Shown here: one piece after another, positions 48,539-61,154 of the stretch
Layout: each line of letters begins with the position of its first letter
Position numbering within the stretch: position 1 is the stretch's first letter
Source of the DNA: Leucaena leucocephala
Lineage: Eukaryota; Streptophyta; Magnoliopsida; Fabales; Fabaceae
NCBI GenBank assembly: GCA_037074615.1
Contig: CM073547.1
Coordinates: forward strand, 1,612,001 to 1,676,000
Direction: 5' to 3'
DNA: 64,000 nucleotides
Program-made: the position numbers and the translations under genes
Notes under the pieces: model-generated
The model's database searches: none
What the model was told of the DNA's origin: nothing
What the model saw: the letters and a program-made list of their open reading frames with translations, nothing else

Positions 48539-49479
48539 TGAGATCTTTATACATACATGCATACATCGTTTTGGAGAGAGGAGAGGGATTAATAATGAAT
48601 TAATTAAAGAGAAAGAAAGGAAAAGAGATATTAATGATTGAGGAAAGCATGTGTGATTTGGAAGCTACGATGTCGCAAGCTAAGTAAAGCAAAGAATATG
48701 TGTGGGGGGGGGGGCGGCTAGCCGGGGAGTGAATTTCAAGCTATTCCCTCTCCTCCCTTTCATTTCTTTGATCTATTTTATTTTCTTTTAATTTGTTTAT
48801 AACTATATCGTATTTGCACGCATTTTAACTTAATTACTTCAATATTTTTATTCTCAACCTCTTTTTTATTTTTGTTACAACCACACAAAAATTGCCACTA
48901 TATCTTCAGAATTCCAAGATGAAATACATCCGACCTTTTGGTGTTATAGAAGATAATGGAAGATTGTTTATGCAAGATTGAGAATAATTTCTTATGGTGA
49001 ACATGTTTTTCTAGAGATGTCAATATAGAGTTGTCCATTTACGATAAAAATAGGTTAGAATAGGTCAATCTTTGAGTAAAGTCTATGAATCTAAAGTTTG
49101 AGTTCCCATATAGTTTTATTTTTATTTTTTTAAAAAAAAAGTTTAAGCTTAAGTCTTTGAAAAGCTTGAAGTCTTCTTAAAAGCAATGAGACCTTTAAAA
49201 ATACCACATGTTTCAAACTTCGAAAGCTATAACTCAACTTTAAACCTACTAAAACCTACACAAATTTAAATATATATGATATCTTAAATTCAATCGTACT
49301 AAAAATTAAATTTTATATTTATGATTGGATGGGTGTATTAATAAAATAAATTTTAAAAAATTAATTAGGCTAGACTGATAAGCTTTCAAGACTTTAAATT
49401 AAAAAGTTTTGTATGTTTACCTTAAAATGCATCTAAATAGGCCATTGACCTCTTTATTAAATAGGTCAGACGATATTAG
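46992..49479. other. 5' flank of the AGP gene and intergenic DNA
   Basis: It contains the GA-repeat leader and then AT-rich DNA. An (AT)22 microsatellite occupies 48493-48536. A poly-G run followed by CGGCTAGCCGGGG lies at 48704-48728. No gene is seen. Confidence 0.5.
48493..48536 (+). repeat. (AT)22 microsatellite
   Basis: Forty-four bases of uninterrupted AT dinucleotide, likely length-polymorphic. Confidence 0.95.
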
Positions 49480-49990
49480 GGGCTTATTTAGATAGAATTT
49501 TAGAAACGGGTTTATGGAAAAAAAATAATTTTTTGGCAGCTTATAGAAAAGGATTTTTGGAGAAGAGTTTATGGAAAAAAATAGTTTTAAATAAACGAGT
49601 GTTTGGATAGTTATTTTTAAAAGTAATTTTATTATGGATAAATTATAAAAAATGATATAAATATTAAATGAGGAGAGATAAGATATAAGAGGAGAAATGA
49701 GAGATAGTGTAAGAAAATAAATGAGAGAGTGTAAGAAAAAGTATGAGAGATAGTGTAATAAAAAGTATGAGAGATGAGAGAGGGTGTAAGAAAAAATAGG
49801 GGTAATATAGTAATTGATTAGTTCATAAATTCTTTTACTATTCTATAAGCTACTTTGACCAACTTATCTGAAACCTTAGTTTTAAACCATGGTTTAGTCC
49901 AAAAACCCGTTTGCACAAATAAAGCTATTTATTTTAAAATTTTTAAAAATTTAAATTTTATCAAAACCTAATTTAAAACCTAGATTTTAT
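49480..49990 (+). mobile_element. Dispersed non-autonomous element, short form
   Basis: Starts GGGGCTTATTTAGATAG, has TTTATGGAAAAAA repeats, an AGAGATAGTGTAAGAAAA middle, GTAATATAGTAATTGATTAG, then TTTTAAACCATGGTTTAGTC and an A/T-rich end. The same order recurs at 51005, 51396 and, inverted and longer, at 35415 and 57135. AAACGGGTTTATGG near the start and its inverse AAAAACCCGTTT at about 49900-49912 may be the terminal repeats. Confidence 0.55.
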
Positions 49991-51004
49991 GTATTTCTAA
50001 ACCCACACTAGGTTCCAACTAGATCAGGCCGCTAAGTCCTTTGATAAGAACCTTGCCAATTTCCAGCATTAGCCATGCGTAATATGAATACTCAATCAAT
50101 CAAAGATCATGGTGGATCGGCCCCCAAAACGCAAAGTCTTAAAGACATATTATCTTTGTTATAGTCTTGCAGACTCACGATCGATTACTTAACTGATGAG
50201 TTTGTTTTAGAACTTAGCTAGCCTTCTCATAATAAAAGAAGAAAAACTGGCACTTGTATAATTAAGTATAAGTTGATTTATTGTATAAAGGCTACCCTTT
50301 GAGCATATCATGATGATGATTCAAGTGGGGACGAGAGAGATGTGAATGAACAAAGAATAAAAAGACAAGGGAGAGTTAATGAATAATAGAGAGAAGCCAT
50401 TGGCATTATTAAAGAGAGAGAATATATCAGCAAAAGCATCATTATGCCCAATCACGTGTCCTGTTGCCTTCTCATTTATTTCTTTCTCCCACAAAACCTC
50501 GCACATGCATCCAGCTACTAACATTTGTATAACGACATTGACAATACAAACTAGTATGTATAAATGTTTACCATGTCTCCAAATTATTCAAAGCTCAGGT
50601 TAGTGATTCAGAGCTCAAGCTCCATAACACCACGATGATGATTTAACCAGCTAGTGGTTTCAAGTCTCAATCGTGATTTTACGATTTATTTGATAAGTAT
50701 GCAAAAAAAATTCTACCTCATCTCATGTGAATGTATTCGTTGAAAGCTAAAGTACAGGAAAGTGAGGTGTGAATAGGGGTTAAAATGCAGAGTACTGCTA
50801 TAAGGTTGCTTTGGGGAGAAGGGTGAAACCTAACCATAGCAAAGCGTATGGTGTTATAAAGTTTCAACCCCTTCCCATTGTTTGTTTTGCTTGCTCCTCT
50901 AATCGTAATTCACTTTTGCTATTCATAGTAGCCTCTACATGGAAAAGTAGTATATAAATTATAAAGAGTACGAGGTAGAGAGATACTATAATTCATTTTT
51001 ACGC
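49991..51004. other. Intergenic DNA
   Basis: AT-rich, with a few short open frames but no recognisable product, RNA gene or repeat with clear ends. Confidence 0.45.
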
Positions 51005-51395
51005 GACTTTATAACCCGTTTGATTTAGTTTTTAATTTTTTTTATAAAAAATATATTTTAAATAATAGTTTTTAGAAGAAAAATAATTGTAAATAAATAA
51101 GTGTTTAGATAGTTATTACTATAATAATTTTTTTGATATGTAAATTATTAGAAATGACATAGTGTAAAATAATTGAGAAAAGATAGGGATAAAATAGTCA
51201 TTATACAACTAAAAAAATCTTTTTCACTTAGAAGTTAGTCCCACAAATTTATTCAAAATTATATTCTTAGACCCCTAAAATTATGGTTTAGTCTAGAAAT
51301 ACTTTTGGATATTTGATGACTATTTATTTAATTTTTGCTCAAACTATAATTTTGGTTTAAAACACCTTTGAAACCCTGATTTTGATAGAAACTAG
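51005..51395 (+). mobile_element. Dispersed non-autonomous element, short form
   Basis: Shares AATAATAGTTTTTAGAAGAA, AAATAAATAAGTGTTTAGAT, GAAATGACATA, GGGATAAAATAGTCATTA and TTATGGTTTAGTCTAGAAA in the same order as the neighbouring copies. It abuts the next copy head to tail with almost no spacer. Confidence 0.5.
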
Positions 51396-51890
51396 GGGTT
51401 TCTTTGAATAAGTATTTAGAAAAAGATTTATAGGAAAAAAAATTTTGAACAGTTTTTTAAAAAACAGCTTTTGAATAATAGTTTATAGAAAAAAAGTGAT
51501 TATAAATAAGTAAGTATTTAAATAGTTATTATCAAAAAGATTTTGTAATTAAAAAATTATTAGAAATGATATGATTTTATTAAAAATAGGAAAGAAGAAA
51601 GATGGTAAAAAAGAGAGATGGGAGAGGGTGAAGAAGAAAAAAGAGATAATAGAGAGAAGATAGAAGAGATGATAGAGGAGATAGGAAAGAAAATATAATA
51701 AAAAATAAAGGTAAAATAGTAATTAGATAATCCACAAGTTATTTTACTGTTGTAGAATATAGTCTCATTAACTTATTTAAAATCTTAATTTTAAAATATA
51801 ATTTAGTCTAAAAACTCTTTTAAATACATATCATTGTTTTTTTTAAAATTTTTTAAAACTTAATTTTGTCAAAAAGCTTTTAAAACTACG
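51396..51890 (+). mobile_element. Dispersed non-autonomous element, short form
   Basis: Begins GGGGTTTCTTTGAATAAG and ends near GCTTTTAAAACTACGG. The middle is A/G-rich (AGAGATGGGAGAGGGTGAAG). GTATTTAGAAAAAGATTTATAG near the left end pairs loosely with the inverse of CTAAAAACTCTTTTAAATAC near the right end. Confidence 0.5.
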
Positions 51891-53887
51891 GTTCCGTACT
51901 TTCTAACCATACAATGTATATGAATTGGGCATGATTGTCACTTGTTAACCACCCCACTCGCTCTGCATATACGTACACACATAAAAATATCTGATAAAAA
52001 ATACAAGTGGTTGAAGCACAAATTAATAGAAGAAATTGAGCTTGGGCCTAGACGACATATTAGCCCATCATCATAACAGCATGTCTTAGATATGGGCTTT
52101 TTGTAAATATTGAGCCCACCAATTAAATAAGGTTTAATGTAACATTCATGGTTTTCTTGATATTGGCGTTTTAGACTTTAGCCGCACTTAGGGGCGGAAC
52201 CAGCCTTATTAAATAGTTAGGGGGCCCAGTTTTTTAAAACAAATATATATTACCAAAAAGGAGAAGGAAATTACAAGCGTGATGCTGGCCAAGGAAGAGA
52301 CATCACAGAATATCCACAACAAGGATACAAAAAAGAAGAAGAAGGCTACCGAAGCACTAATCTGTATCAAATAGCATATCTGCTTAGATCTGTTTTCCAA
52401 AGAGAAGGTTCATCCAACTTTATTTTGATTGTCTATATTATTATAAAATGTTTGGATTATCGTCTTTGAAAAGAATCTGAACAATAACATGTTTTGGGGC
52501 AAACAATTTTGGATTACCAATCATGGAGTATCAGCTTCAGTATTGAAAGGAGGCTTGAATTTTTATTGGAAGTATCTCAAATGAGGAGTTTTAAAAAGTT
52601 AAGATGGTACGCGCATTGACACTGGGAACTAGAGATTGACTCAACTGTTATCAACCAACTAAACAGCATTCATGGCATGGCTTCTTGGAAATTCCAGATT
52701 TCCTTTAATGCTGATATCATATCTGACATGATCATGCACTACTCCTCATAGAGTTAAGTTTAGTCAGACCGATACCAGGATTTTTGCCTTCACTTTTACG
52801 TTTCCTACACTTATATTTGCAATTAATTCATAAATTTCTTTGATTAAGTTTTCTTTTTTAAATACTTCGTTGTTCGCCAAGTTAATGATATTCATACGAC
52901 ATTCGGATCCGCCAGCAAATAAATAAACTGAACTCTGTATCACTCTGATTTTTTTTTTTTAAAAAAAAGGATTTAAAATAATAGCGTGACAAATAACTGA
53001 ATAATCGATTGGTACATAATCGAATAATTTGATAAACAAGAAAATAAGAATAATTAGCATTTTCTTCGAACTTATCAGCCAAGCAACACCTGACGGGCAT
53101 AACATCATAAAACTTCTTTAACACTAACAGTTCTATAAACGTTGTTATTAATCAGCGGCCAAACATTCAAGCATCGAAAACTCAGATGCCCACGTAACCA
53201 TTTTTGTTTTTTCGGCCATGATTTTTCTTCCGTTTCGGAGTTAAATCTAATCAAAATTACTTTCTGATTAATCAAAATATAATAAAAATATTCCACTAAT
53301 AAATGTGATGAAATGTGACCACTTAAGGTCATTCAATTCAATAACTTGTATCACTTGTTATCCACAATTTCAACAAAAATGACGGATACTATTTCAAAAA
53401 AATCAACATGCCACAAATTACGGTCACAAATTTGACCAGTCATAATTTCTACAATGTGGAGAAATGGGGAAATCAAGATTCAGGCCGCAATTCCTGCAGT
53501 CTCAGTGCAATTAGTGAAAATTCTCAGGCGCTGTACGGTGCATGCACATATAACGGTTTTTTCTAATTTTTGCCAATTTTACATGTAGATTCCAAGTGTG
53601 TGAATAAAATCCTAATCATTATATGTACATGCACCCTATGCCACCCAAAAATTTCTTCTGGGACGAGAGTTATATCATCACTGACACTTTATTCTCCTTT
53701 TTTAAAAAGAACAAAATTGAGATATCTGTAACCAAAACTATACATGTGCTATCTGCAATAGCAAGATCTGTAGAAAACCTTCACTTACTATCTATGGAGT
53801 AACTTAACTTGAACCCTTCTTTTCATGAATCCCATCCACCGACAATATTCATCTTCATATTTTAATTTATATATTGAACTTTGCTCC
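51891..53887. other. Intergenic DNA downstream of the PP2C gene
   Basis: 52190-52240 has TTAGGGGCGGAACCAGCC and TTAGGGGGCCCAG, wording often seen at plant transposon ends, but no partner end was found. The rest holds nothing I recognise; 53700-53887 is probably PP2C 3' UTR. Confidence 0.4.
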
Positions 53888-56271
53888 TTAAGCAACCGGA
53901 CCGAGCATGCTCCGTTCTGATTCATCTGCATTGAGGGAGAAAATATCCACAGGGGCACTGGTGCAGCCTACAGCATTTGGTTTTGATCTATCATAATAAG
54001 GGGAACCTTTCTGGTGATCAAGATATATAACGATAACAGTGATATCGTCATGGAAATGTCTTCTTATTCCCTTGTCAATTTTCTTTATATCATCATATCT
54101 CATCTCTCTCTTCTTTGCAGCTTCCTGTAGAGCAGCTCTCACCAATCTCTTGGCGATTCCCTGCAAGTACCGGGGCCACAGATTTACAATTAAAATCTAT
54201 ATAAGAATCCATGAAGTCCATGGTTATATGCATCTTATAACTAGGAGTGGGTACTCACTGCTCTTGGATGCTTAAAAACAATCTCAACTGCTGCTTGATC
54301 ACTTAATTGTTCCCAAAACCCATCTGAAGCAAATATCAAGAACAAATCTTCCGGCTCAAGCTCCCTAATAAGGATAGATGGTTCAGCCGTCATCACAGGA
54401 CGCTTCAAAGGAACTGGGTTTCCAAATTGCTGAAAAATTGGGTCTCTGTAAAAGTCAGGTCTCTTAAGATACACATCACCAATAGATCTTGACACCTGCA
54501 CAACCAAAAATCAGCTTCCACAATCAGCTTATTTCTTAAGAGGTCCTGAATACATGCAAGGATATATTCAGTTTCACATTCATAACTAAAAAAACAATGA
54601 AAAGATCTATGAGTAGCCACAACCCTCCTCTTCCATAGGGAGACAAACATGAATGGAAGGGAAGTAAAAGCAGGTGATCTTGACTTAAGGTCTACCAGTG
54701 GGTTCTGAATCTCTTAATTACAGGATAGCCAACTTCTACAACACATTGTAATAGAAAGCTCGAACTACACCAAATACACAATAACTTCATAAGCATAGAA
54801 ATAGGTTTAAAAGGCAAGATTGGAAGGAAAAACTATTAAACATATGTGCTAGTTTGGCTCAAGCGGTGTAATTAAGAGAGTTAACACAGAGATGCAAGTG
54901 ACAAATGTCACCTTCTACTTCAAAAATTGGGAAAATTGAAAATTTTAGCCTACCAACATTTACAAGCAACCCTTGCCATGTAATGAAATTTTAAGGCCCT
55001 AAGAATTTGAACATGCAAGTAATTGAGGGAATGCAACGGAAAAATAAATACAAGTTGCAATAGGAACATATTACTCTATACACTAATAAACGGTGGAATC
55101 TCATTAAAAACTATTTCAGAATTCAGACAAACATTATCCACGGCAATTCTAGACTATAACTTAAATATTTGAACAGATAAGTTAAGAAAATCAATCTGTC
55201 TAATCTATCCATAATTCCTTATTGAATAGAAATTTAAAATTGTTAGGGCCTATGTTGGGATCAGAGGCTACAATCATTCAAAATTTCGGGAGGAAATTAT
55301 CCAATGATACCTGTATAATGCCTTTAATCCTCCAAACTCCATGGTTATAAACCACAATGTGTGAATCATCAGGATGGAGGGCTTCCACCTCCCTCCTCAC
55401 CTCCTCGACAGCCACATTATGATCCGTTGATAACCGCTCTGCAACCACTGGGCATTTTTTGCTCTCTGAATCTCGGCGGCCAAGAACAGCTCTAGAGTCT
55501 CCCAGGTTTGCAACATAGAGCACGTTATCAGAAATTGCACCAAGAAGACAGCATGATCCTACTGAAGCAATCTGGGGGCTTATAGGCAATGTTCGCTTCA
55601 CCAAATGTAAAAACTCATCCTCGGTCGCCTTAAACGCCTTTTTTATCACATCCACGGACAATCCTCCTTGTTCAGAAGCAAACTCTGCAATCAAATTAAC
55701 AAAAAAAAAAAAGAGCGAGTTAGTAACCACATGAAATCAGGAGGAGTAACTAGAATGTACCCGACAGAGTACCCTCTACAGTGGATCCTAAAACCCTTGT
55801 GATCATCAAATTCATCATTCCAACCAATTCTACTTTGTCTTCAATAAATGATCCATGAAAAAGAACCTTAAAATAAGATACACGAACGCGAAGGCAGAGA
55901 GCCTTAAAAAGCAAACAATTCAGAGCCAAAAATAGAAACAAACAAAAAACACCGATTTCAATCCCGAGAATTATGAATAGGAAAAGAGAATTACTCTGCA
56001 AATGAGGGAAGAGGCGTTTGTTGACGAATCTGGAAGCCTCAGGTCCGCCATGGCCATCATAGACGCCGATGTAGGTGGCGGAGGGAGACGTGTAGACTTG
56101 GCTCTGATCTTCGAGACTGTAATTGGCCTGAGCGACGGCGATGGAGAAGTGGCCAGACGCATGAGGCTTCAAGTCAGAGTGCCACAAAAGTCCATCGCCA
56201 CCGGTGCCGCCGCCGCCGCAACCTCGCAAGCCAAAGCAACGCTCCAACGGCCTGCAGCACAAACGAAGCAT
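53888..56271 (-). CDS. Protein phosphatase 2C, clade D
   Basis: Exons 56271-55995, 55684-55311, 54495-54259 and 54160-53888 encode 386 aa, normal for the clade. All introns are GT-AG and in phase. MLRLCCRPLERCFG at the start, with adjacent cysteines, is typical of clade D. PP2C motifs are complete: NYSLEDQSQ (E54, D55), YDGHGG (D72), ASVGSCCLLGAI, VANLGDSRAVLGRR, STDHNV, GVWRIKGIIQVSRSIGD (D224), IFASDGFWE (D275) and HFHDDITVIVIYLD (D334, D335), so the two-metal site looks intact. Clade D enzymes dephosphorylate the plasma-membrane H+-ATPase at its penultimate Thr and are inhibited by SAUR proteins in auxin-driven growth; that role is inferred from the clade. The nearest Arabidopsis match by wording may be PP2C42, not verified. 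Confidence 0.94.
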
Positions 56272-59200
56272 AATCTATATACGTGAAGGATCAAGTAGTG
56301 TAGATTCGGAGGGTCCGAAGGGAAATCTAGATCACGATGGTGAAAGTGATTGTGATGGAGAGGGGGGGCAGTGGCGTGATTAGGTATAGAGAGAGGTGAA
56401 TATGGGAAAATGGAAGAGAAGAAAGCGAGTGGGGTAAACGCAAAGGAAAGGAGGGAGGAGGCTATGCCGCGTGAGAAGGGAGAAGAGATACAACTACGAA
56501 AGTAGGAATGTTGCTTTTATACTTCAAGCGTACTCTTTCTTCTCTTTCTCTCTGCGTGCCTCTGACTCTACAACGACTTCTTGTCATCCCTAACCATTTA
56601 CTCTCAAGAAAACTAACTTCACATATTCACTGTATGTAGATCCTTGCTACTCATTCTTTTTTTAGCCATGGCGAGCTGCCCCAAAAAAAAAAAAAACTTT
56701 CAAACCATTGGATATATACATCCACGTCATTATATCCTTCTGCTTAATTTTAATCTAATCTGCTTGAACAACAAAAATTGATCTAATCTTGATTTACATT
56801 GGTCTAGTTATTTATTTTCTCCTCAATCCCCGCGTTTTCTTTTTGTTTAATTAATTTACCATTATGATTATGTTATGTTATTAAGCCCGTTGACAATAAT
56901 TTTTTAAAAAACGATTTGAATCATGTCACTGTCATGTATTATTTTTAATTGTCTCAACACAAACGAATTAGATAAATGATTATAAAAAATATCATATACG
57001 CACCGCATGGGATGTATGGCCAATTCAAATGACAAGTTTTTATTTCGTTTATATTGCATAGGTAGAAACAAAAAACAAGTTTTTTTCCCAACCAGTCTGT
57101 CAAGATAACACGTGATTGTGATTTGTTTGCAAGAAACTAAAATTTTAATTTTACAAAAGTTTTGAATCGAATTTAAATTTCTTTAAAAATAAAATAAATA
57201 ATTATATTTATTCTAAAATATTTTTAGACTAAATTATAGTTTAAAATTATAGTTTTAAATAAGTTATTGTGAATAATTTTTAAAACAGTAAAATAGTTTA
57301 TAAACTACCCTAATTATAATTTTATCCTAATTTTTTCACTCTCTCCCCTCTCCCTCTCATCTCTCTTTTAGTTTGACATTTTTTACTCTTTATTATCGCC
57401 ATCTCTGCTCCACCGCCACTAAAGCTTGTTGTTAGAGTGGTTGTTAGGTCATCAATCTCTTCCGTGGTCTAGCTCTATCAATGCATGAGTTACTAGGTAG
57501 TCCAATTTTCATTTTTAGCTCCTTCCTCTATCCGTTTATCTCTATCATTTTTAGCTCTTCCGTGTTTGGCCGTTGTCAACTCATCGTCAGGGTGAGTCGT
57601 TAGGTTGTCACGTCTATATCAGAGAGAGAATATGAGAGACGTGAATAGTTAATTTTATTTTATCTTATACTCTTTTTAATAATTTATTAATTATAGAAAT
57701 CATTATAGTAATAGTCATCAAAATATTTTTTTATTTATAATTATTTTTTTTCCTATAATATTTCCTCTAAATTTTTTTTTTAAAACTGTCTAAAACTATA
57801 TTTTTTTATAAGCCATGTTTCAAAAATTTTCCACACGATCCCAATGAAGAACTTAGAGCGTACAAAGTAGCAAAAATATAAGAACTAGATTAATTTTTTC
57901 TCTAATATCAAGGGAAAAATAATTTTTCTAAAGTTAATTATTTGATAATGAGCTATGGAAAAAACCACACGTTTTAATTCGAAAAGTCAATCGCCGATTA
58001 AAGAGGCTATAGGGAAGTAATATTCTCAATGTTTCAGTAGATGGAAGGAATTACTGAGTGATTTCTTTGTTTGAATTTATATTTTGAGTGTCCTGGTTCA
58101 AGTAATCACGATATAAAATGCTAGGGAATGGAATATTTATTTACGTTTGATGTCATTATTTAGCAATATTTTGATTATATATATTAAAAAAATAAAAGAA
58201 ATATCATGAATATATATAAAGTATATCTATAAAAGCGTCCTATAAAAATAAATATATAAATGATAATACATGGATTCCTCGGTGATGAAATGAAGTTATT
58301 ATTATAGACATGGCGGTTGAAGAGGATAGAATAAATATACCTTTCAAATAATTTGAGTTAAAGAGATATTCATGGCAAAAAGATAAAAATATATAATGAT
58401 AATATGGCTCCCTATATATAACACTTAGATCTCCTTCACTAACAAATTGAACTAGACATGCATGCATGTTGTATTTTTATATATATATATATATATAATC
58501 CTTCCGTATTTAATTATTTAACTATTTTATTCAGAATAAAAAATTATTTAATAAATCATTCTTTTAAAATATTTTAGTTATTTTTTTAGTTAATTATTGT
58601 AGATAAAGTATTAATAAAGATATTTTTTTAAAAATAATAAATATATAAAATATATCTAAATAAAGATCCAGGAGTAATTTGTCATTTTGGCGTGTGTTTA
58701 TACTTATCATTTCTTACCTTTTTCCAAGAATATAATCACCATTATTACACACTCTCAAAGGGTAAACTTTTGTAGAGTAACAAGTGGATAGTGATAGAAT
58801 ACGTGAGCCAATAAAATTAAAATAAATAAAAAGGAATTAGTTATTTATAAATTGATTAATTAAAATTTAAAATTTAATATTTAAAATATGATTACTTTAT
58901 CTATGAATAAAAAAATTGAAATAAATAATAAAAAGCATAACAAATTAAAACTCAATACACGTTTTAAAGCTTCGTAGAGATAATTAAATATTAAGTGATG
59001 GAGGCAACACGTTTAGTATTTCTAAAGTAAGGAGATGCTATTAATTAGTTAATGAAACAAATAAATAAAGATGAATGAGTTTTAAAGATCAGATGCATTT
59101 AGACGATACTTACAAAAAAGGATCGAGGAAGCATGCAAGTGAAATCTTTCATGATTAAATATTGAATTTAGTTTATACATAAAAATAATTAATAGTTTAT

Positions 59201-59419
59201 TCTATATAGTATTAATATCATTTATGAAGTAAAAAGATTTTTTTTACTTTTAATTATGAGTAAATTCAATATTTTTTTAATTTTTTAATAAATAAATAAA
59301 TAATTATTTTTATTAATATTTAATAATAAATATATTTAAAATAATATTTAATTAAAGTAAATAATAATATTAAAAATTATTCAAAAAAAAAGGCTAACAA
59401 ACTGACCTGTCAAGTTAAT
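56272..59419. other. 5' flank of the PP2C gene and AT-rich intergenic DNA
   Basis: Leader and promoter to about 56600, then A/T-rich DNA with the element at 57135-57840. 58190-58500 has many TATATA runs. No gene is supported. Confidence 0.45.
57135..57840 (-). mobile_element. Dispersed non-autonomous element, long form, copy 2
   Basis: Collinear with 35415-36320: TAGACTAAATTATAGTTTAA, AACAGTAAAATAGTTTATA, CTCTCTCCCCTCTCCC, CTAGCTCTATCA, CATCGTCAGGGTGAGTCG, then TAATTATAGAAATCATTA. There is no intact reading frame. Ends are approximate. Confidence 0.5.
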
Positions 59420-59965
59420 GGTCTGTTTAGATTAGTTTTTAGAGAATAGATTATAGAAAGAATAGATTATGGAGAATATATTTTGGAAAGAATATATTTT
59501 AAAAATAAAGATATTTAGATGATTAATAGCAGAATCAATTTTTTATAGGCAATTTATTAAAAATGACATAAACTAATATGATAATTATATAAGGAATAAA
59601 TTTTATTTTTCAATTTTTTCATTTAAGTGATTAAAAAATAATACATATAAATATGTATTTGAGTAAGGTACAAATTTACAATATTCACCTGAATTTTAAT
59701 TTTTCTCTTACTTAAATAGTATTTTTTTAATTTAAATTTATGTAGATAATTTAAAAATTTATATAATAAATTAAAATATATGTATACATTTACCTACAAT
59801 AGCCCAAAAACTGTAGCTTGAGCAATTGATTTTAAACTATAATTTAAATCCTCAAATTATTGTGTTTTATAAGTGATTTTTTTTAAATTATTGTTTGATA
59901 ATCATATCATATAACTATAGTTTCAACTCATAATCTATTCTAAAACTTACATACCAAACACATCC
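59420..59965. mobile_element. TIR element of about 546 bp, related by its ends
   Basis: The left end GGTCTGTTTAGATTAGTTTT and the right end, reverse-complemented GGATGTGTTTGGTATGTAAG, continue into AGAATAGATTAT on both sides, so imperfect terminal inverted repeats of about 37 bp are present. No coding frame is seen. The target duplication is unclear; TAA lies close to both ends but one base out of register on the left. Confidence 0.55.
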
Positions 59966-61082
59966 TAAGAGGCAACTCACTCTAAAATATACTAATATTT
60001 TAATAACTCAAATCTATCCTTATAAAGTAAAATGAGCCCAACCTATGAACCACGTTCTATCAACCATAGTTTTGTGTCATTACTACATTGTTGAATATTT
60101 GTACACACCCAGCATTGCATCTTTGTTCAAATTTGTTATTCATTGAATTATAACCCTAAGGTGGAAACACGCCCTAAAGAAAACTCCACAAGGACAAGGC
60201 ATAGAAAAGCAAATGGTACTGCTATATGCTATGGCCTACGGAGCACTCTTGATCACGTGAAGAATATGCAGACTGTTTCAACCTATTTCTAGAAAGTTCC
60301 AATGCTTAAGCAACAACTATTTCTTACTGATAATTTGACAATAATTTCTATGACATGTCCATTTTTCGTAAACATACATTGGAAATAAATGATTTTAGGT
60401 CGCATACGAATAATTCTTTATAAATCATGCATACTTTATCAGTAAAATAAAAGCCAAACCTAAATGTCCAAGATCAAGAATTAAAAATTTCTTATATTTT
60501 AAAGTTCACATGAATATTTAGAGAAAAAATATTTTTAATTTTTAATATAAAAATTAATTAAAGAATTAATATTTATTTTAAATATAAGATATATTTATAA
60601 TATTTTATAAAAATTATTTTATATTAATTAATTTAATTAAATTAGTTAAATATATTTTATATTAAAATGGAGTATATTATATTTTGAGATAGAAGGGCTA
60701 TTTATGTAATTAAAGAAAACTTGAGGGTCTTGGTGTAGTTTACCTCTTTCTTTTTTGACCTGGGCCACATTTAATGTTTAACATGGAGATCTATCACTAT
60801 CCACGGTTCCCTGTTGAATAATGAATACTTGAATAAGTAATTTTCTTAGGCTAAAAAAAAAAACAAAAAGAAAAGGAAGACGTAATTTTTTTAATAAATA
60901 AAAAAAGAGGCATGATGGTACGGAACTTGGATGGAGATGTAACCTGCCAACCTGAACAATAGAAACTCCCTCCATTTTCGTGTTTGGGGTCACATCTTCC
61001 CCTAAAACAGAGACAAAGCAACCAAAAAGCTCCAAATCTTGATCTTCACTGTCGAAATCCTCCGTTATTCCCCACATTGCCC
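59966..61082. other. Intergenic DNA and promoter of the prolyl 4-hydroxylase gene
   Basis: AT-rich to about 60900, then a more balanced stretch that is probably the promoter and leader of the next gene. A 99-codon frame on the minus strand here is judged spurious. Confidence 0.45.
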
Positions 61083-61154
61083 ATGTTCTTTAAAGCCTTC
61101 TGGGCACAAGCTTTGGGTGAGAAAGTGAAGAGGGAAGAAAAAGGAACAACATAA
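61083..61154 (+). promoter_or_regulatory. Upstream ORF overlapping the prolyl 4-hydroxylase start
   Basis: ATG 61083 opens a 23-codon frame (MFFKAFWAQALGEKVKREEK and three more residues) whose TAA at 61152-61154 shares its last base with the main ATG (TAATG). If the transcript starts upstream of 61083, translation of the main frame would depend on leaky scanning or re-initiation. Confidence 0.4.

Noticed and set aside
52190..52240. GGGGCGGAACCAG string typical of transposon ends.
   Set aside because: No matching opposite end or target duplication was found nearby.
60778..61077. 99-codon minus-strand frame starting MWGITEDFDSEDQDLELFG just upstream of the prolyl 4-hydroxylase gene.
   Set aside because: Its start is only 76 bases from the divergent gene's ATG, leaving no room for separate leaders, and the second half is low-complexity Phe/Leu. 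No family is recognised.
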